This document shows, in pieces, positions 6,504-9,042 of a stretch of DNA of 9,042 bases (the first letter of the stretch is position 1; every line of letters begins with the position of its first letter). The translations under genes were made by a program, and so were the position numbers. The notes beneath the pieces were generated by a model. It was not told where the DNA came from. It ran no database searches and saw nothing but the letters and a program-made list of their open reading frames with translations. The DNA comes from Acidimicrobiia bacterium (GTDB lineage: Bacteria; Actinomycetota; Acidimicrobiia; Spongiisociales; UBA5794): positions 1 to 9,042 of the forward strand of contig JAUVNV010000093.1 in the NCBI GenBank assembly GCA_030599515.1, written 5' to 3'.

Positions 6504-9042
6504 ATGGGCGTTCGACTGTTCGGGAGACGGGCCGAGATCGCAGTGGTGGACGCTGCGATCGAAGCCGCGCGCGCTGGGCGTCGGACGCTGATCGTCGTCG
6601 CCGGCGGAACCGGTAGTGGCACGGAACAGCTACTTGCCCTCATCGCTGAGCAATCGCGCCACGCAGGGCTCCAGACCCGTTCGGCGAAGGCCTACGAAGC
6701 GGGCCGCTCCGAGGCCGGTCAGATCGCCGACCAACTCGGCCTCGAGGGAGTTTCAACAGACGAGGGCCTGACGGCGCTGACGATCGACGATGCTCAATGG
6801 GCGGATCCCACGTCGATCGGCCTCCTTCAACGCATGCTGGCGACGAGCCGCGGGGGCCTGCTGGTCGTGATCGGACAGCGACCCGTCGGTGGCCATGGTG
6901 ATCTTCCGCTTCGCGAGCTCGAGAAAGCAGTCGGTCGCAACGCCACCGTCGAACACCTGGAACTCGCTCCCCTGTCCACGGCCGACATCGAGGAGACGGT
7001 CGCCCCCGACGTCGCCGCCCGGATCGTCGAACTCACCGGTGGACGTTATCTGGACGTCGAACGACTCGTCGCCGAGTGGCTCGAGACTGGAGTGATCCAA
7101 AGCCGTGACGGGACACTCGTTGCGGCCATGAAGCTCCCGGACTCGTGGCCCGGCGCACAGGGTGTGCGGTTGTCAACTCTCGATCCGTCCGAGCGCAACC
7201 TCGTCGAGGCCGTCGTTCTCGCCGGGCGACCAGTTCCGCTCGAGGTTGCGGCCACGCTGCTAGGTGCCTCAGCTGATGACACGCTCGCCGTTGGGGAACG
7301 CCTCGCGGATCATGGCGTGCTGGCTCAGTCGAGGGAGGGGTTCTCACCGGCCACGCCCGTTCTCGCCGAGCAGGTCGAAGACACGCTCGGTGAGGTGAGG
7401 AAGGGGCGGGTGTACCGCGGTCTTGGGGATGCCTTCAGCGCCCACGGATTCGCCGAACGCTCCCCGGGTGTCGTCGGCACCTACTACGTCGAAGGGAGTG
7501 CCTGGGAGCTGGGAATCCCGCTCCTCGACGAGGCAGTCACGAGGGCGGTTGAGTCGGGCTCTCTGGCCGAGGGGGTTCCGTTCATGGACGCGGCCCTCGG
7601 TGCCCTGGCCGCCACCGACGCCGACGAGTCGGAGATGGAAGGACGCCTCCGGCTCGCCCGAGCCCGGTTCTATCAGGTCGCCGGTTGGGCGGACCTCGCG
7701 GCCGACGACCTTCGCGTCGCAACACGTGTCCTCGAGGGTGCCTCCCGTATCGACGCGCTCGGGTTCCTCGTTGCCGTTGAAGACGACCGGCAGCACCACC
7801 AGTCGGCGGCAACCATCGTGGCAACTGCCATCTGGGAGGCCGAATCGATCGGTGAGACGGGCAAAGTCGGATCGCTGCTGGTCTTCCAGGCACGGATCCT
7901 GAACCGGCTCGGATTCCCGATCGAGGCGGATGCATCACTGGCGAGGGGGAAGGCGATTCTCGACGCGGAAGGCAACCCCTTTCAGCGGTTCCTCGCCGAC
8001 TACAACTCGGCACGGATCGATCTCGATCGGGGCTATGTCGCCAGGAGCGAACCGATCTTCAAACGCCTCACAGCCGATGCCGGGACGATCGAGGGCTTGG
8101 CATCGCAGGCGGACAAGGCTGCGTGGCTGTCGAGAACGCAGCTTCGCGGAGCTCATGCTGCCGAAGGCGTCGCCTCTGTGGAGATGGCTGCGAGGCTCGG
8201 CGACGAGACCGGCACGTTCGGCCCCATCTTCCTCGGTCACATGGCACTCGCCGAAGGAGCTTCGCGATATGGGCAGTTCGAAGTAGCACTCGACGCCGCA
8301 GACCACATGCTCGGTTTCGTGTTTCGACAGCTACCAGCGTGGGAGAACGCAGCGAGGTACCTACGGGCACGCGCCCTACTCGGTCTCGGTCGCGTCGCAG
8401 AGGCCGGCGAGGAAATCGCCGACGCCATCGAGTTCTGCCCCGCCGGTATCGACGGGTGGAGGTGGCGCCTCCACTGCGAGGCACTCCAACTCGCCGTCAT
8501 TGCCCGCGAGGGTGGCGAGTGGCCCAAGGCACGCGCCGAAGATCTGACCGACGAACTGCTGCAAGGCCACTGGTTCGACGCGGCCGCGGAGTTGAAGGCC
8601 TTGCGATCCGGCATGGAGAACGATCCGGACCTGGCAAGACAGTCCGCGGCGCTTGCCCTGCAACTCGGGACGCCGACGACCGCAGCGACAGCCCTCGAGG
8701 CCGCCGGCATCTGGTCGGACCCCGCGGCGACCGCCGTCGGTGTGAGCGTTCGAGAAGCCGCGGGCCACGTTCCGGAGGACTGGTACGAAACGTGGTCGCA
8801 GCGGGCCGAGATCGCGGCCGCCCTCGCCGTTCCGGAGGTCGAGGACGAGGAGTATCGAGCAGTTGCCGCTGCGCTCCAGGCCGATCTCGATGATGCGCTT
8901 GGGGCAGCGGGACTCACCGGCACATCTGTGCTCAGCCCGGCACAGCGCAGAGAGCGGGGTCTGATCCGTCGCAGGCCGGGTCGCATCCGCAGAACCCTGG
9001 TGTGGATGGTTGCCGCCGCGGCGGTGATCGTGCTCGGCATCG
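6504..9042 (+). CDS. STAND-like protein with degenerate Walker A, helical repeats and a transmembrane helix (3' end off window)
   Basis: An uninterrupted frame of 846 codons runs from ATG 6504 to the window edge without a stop. The start RLFGRRAEI matches the opening of AAA_16/STAND ATPase domains. The P-loop position reads GGTGSGTE (34-41): the expected Lys is Thr40 and the expected Ser/Thr is Glu41. Walker B is well kept, LTIDDAQWAD (92-101), but only about 56 residues separate it from the P-loop, against about 122 in the neighbouring cyclase-ATPase. TGGRYLDV (178-185) is a weak counterpart of GNPLYV. A long Ala/Leu-rich helical, TPR-like body covers about 330-800. The end is very basic (about 816-830) and passes into a hydrophobic stretch, TLVWMVAAAAVIVLGI (831-846), probably a membrane helix with the N-terminal part in the cytosol. 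The domain beyond it is unseen. I infer a membrane-anchored sensor or scaffold that may not hydrolyse ATP. Confidence 0.85.
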   Translation, partial: MGVRLFGRRAEIAVVDAAIEAARAGRRTLIVVAGGTGSGTEQLLALIAEQSRHAGLQTRSAKAYEAGRSEAGQIADQLGLEGVSTDEGLTALTIDDAQWADPTSIGLLQRMLATSRGGLLVVIGQRPVGGHGDLPLRELEKAVGRNATVEHLELAPLSTADIEETVAPDVAARIVELTGGRYLDVERLVAEWLETGVIQSRDGTLVAAMKLPDSWPGAQGVRLSTLDPSERNLVEAVVLAGRPVPLEVAATLLGASADDTLAVGERLADHGVLAQSREGFSPATPVLAEQVEDTLGEVRKGRVYRGLGDAFSAHGFAERSPGVVGTYYVEGSAWELGIPLLDEAVTRAVESGSLAEGVPFMDAALGALAATDADESEMEGRLRLARARFYQVAGWADLAADDLRVATRVLEGASRIDALGFLVAVEDDRQHHQSAATIVATAIWEAESIGETGKVGSLLVFQARILNRLGFPIEADASLARGKAILDAEGNPFQRFLADYNSARIDLDRGYVARSEPIFKRLTADAGTIEGLASQADKAAWLSRTQLRGAHAAEGVASVEMAARLGDETGTFGPIFLGHMALAEGASRYGQFEVALDAADHMLGFVFRQLPAWENAARYLRARALLGLGRVAEAGEEIADAIEFCPAGIDGWRWRLHCEALQLAVIAREGGEWPKARAEDLTDELLQGHWFDAAAELKALRSGMENDPDLARQSAALALQLGTPTTAATALEAAGIWSDPAATAVGVSVREAAGHVPEDWYETWSQRAEIAAALAVPEVEDEEYRAVAAALQADLDDALGAAGLTGTSVLSPAQRRERGLIRRRPGRIRRTLVWMVAAAAVIVLGI

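Noticed and set aside
8123..9040. Plus and minus open frames of 256 and 267 codons near the right end
   Set aside because: Both are Arg- or Ser/Ala-rich shadow translations of the open frame from 6504, which shows continuous domain logic (P-loop-like, Walker B, helical body, membrane helix).

Overview
The window is GC-rich and densely coded, with no RNA gene, mobile element or CRISPR array that I can see. The organism looks like a high-GC actinobacterium. The FAD oxidoreductase closely resembles mycobacterial ChoD, four genes appear to be leaderless behind TANNNT -10 boxes, and cyclase-ATPase-TPR proteins of this kind are common in Actinobacteria. An acidimicrobial or related lineage is possible, but the sequence does not settle it.

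Layout. Positions 1-273 (minus) hold the N-terminal part of a MalK/UgpC-type sugar ABC transporter ATPase, cut by the window edge. Divergent from it, 364-1080 (plus) is a short-chain dehydrogenase with a dihydropteridine-reductase-like GGWAGG signature. It is followed at 1147-2838 (plus) by a ChoD-like GMC/FAD oxidoreductase, preceded by a degenerate heptamer repeat that runs into its promoter. A convergent gene, 2877-6350 (minus), encodes a 1157-residue cytosolic protein with two zinc ribbons, a class III nucleotide cyclase domain, a STAND-type ATPase and a long helical-repeat region. The 38-bp gap between these two convergent genes lies inside a nested inverted repeat whose outer arms contain both stop codons. 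Divergent from the cyclase gene, and separated by 153 bp, an open frame runs from 6504 off the right edge (at least 846 codons, plus). It encodes a second STAND-like protein with a broken Walker A motif, a helical-repeat body and a basic stretch leading into a transmembrane helix at the edge.

How the genes may work together. The SDR and the ChoD-like enzyme are co-oriented redox enzymes that may share a pathway on a steroid or other lipid-like alcohol, but each seems to have its own promoter. The most interesting part is the divergent pair on the right: a soluble cyclase-ATPase facing a membrane-anchored, apparently ATP-binding-defective relative. I infer a possible nucleotide-second-messenger module with a membrane partner; nothing in the sequence proves that they interact. 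No stretch over 300 bases lacks a gene.
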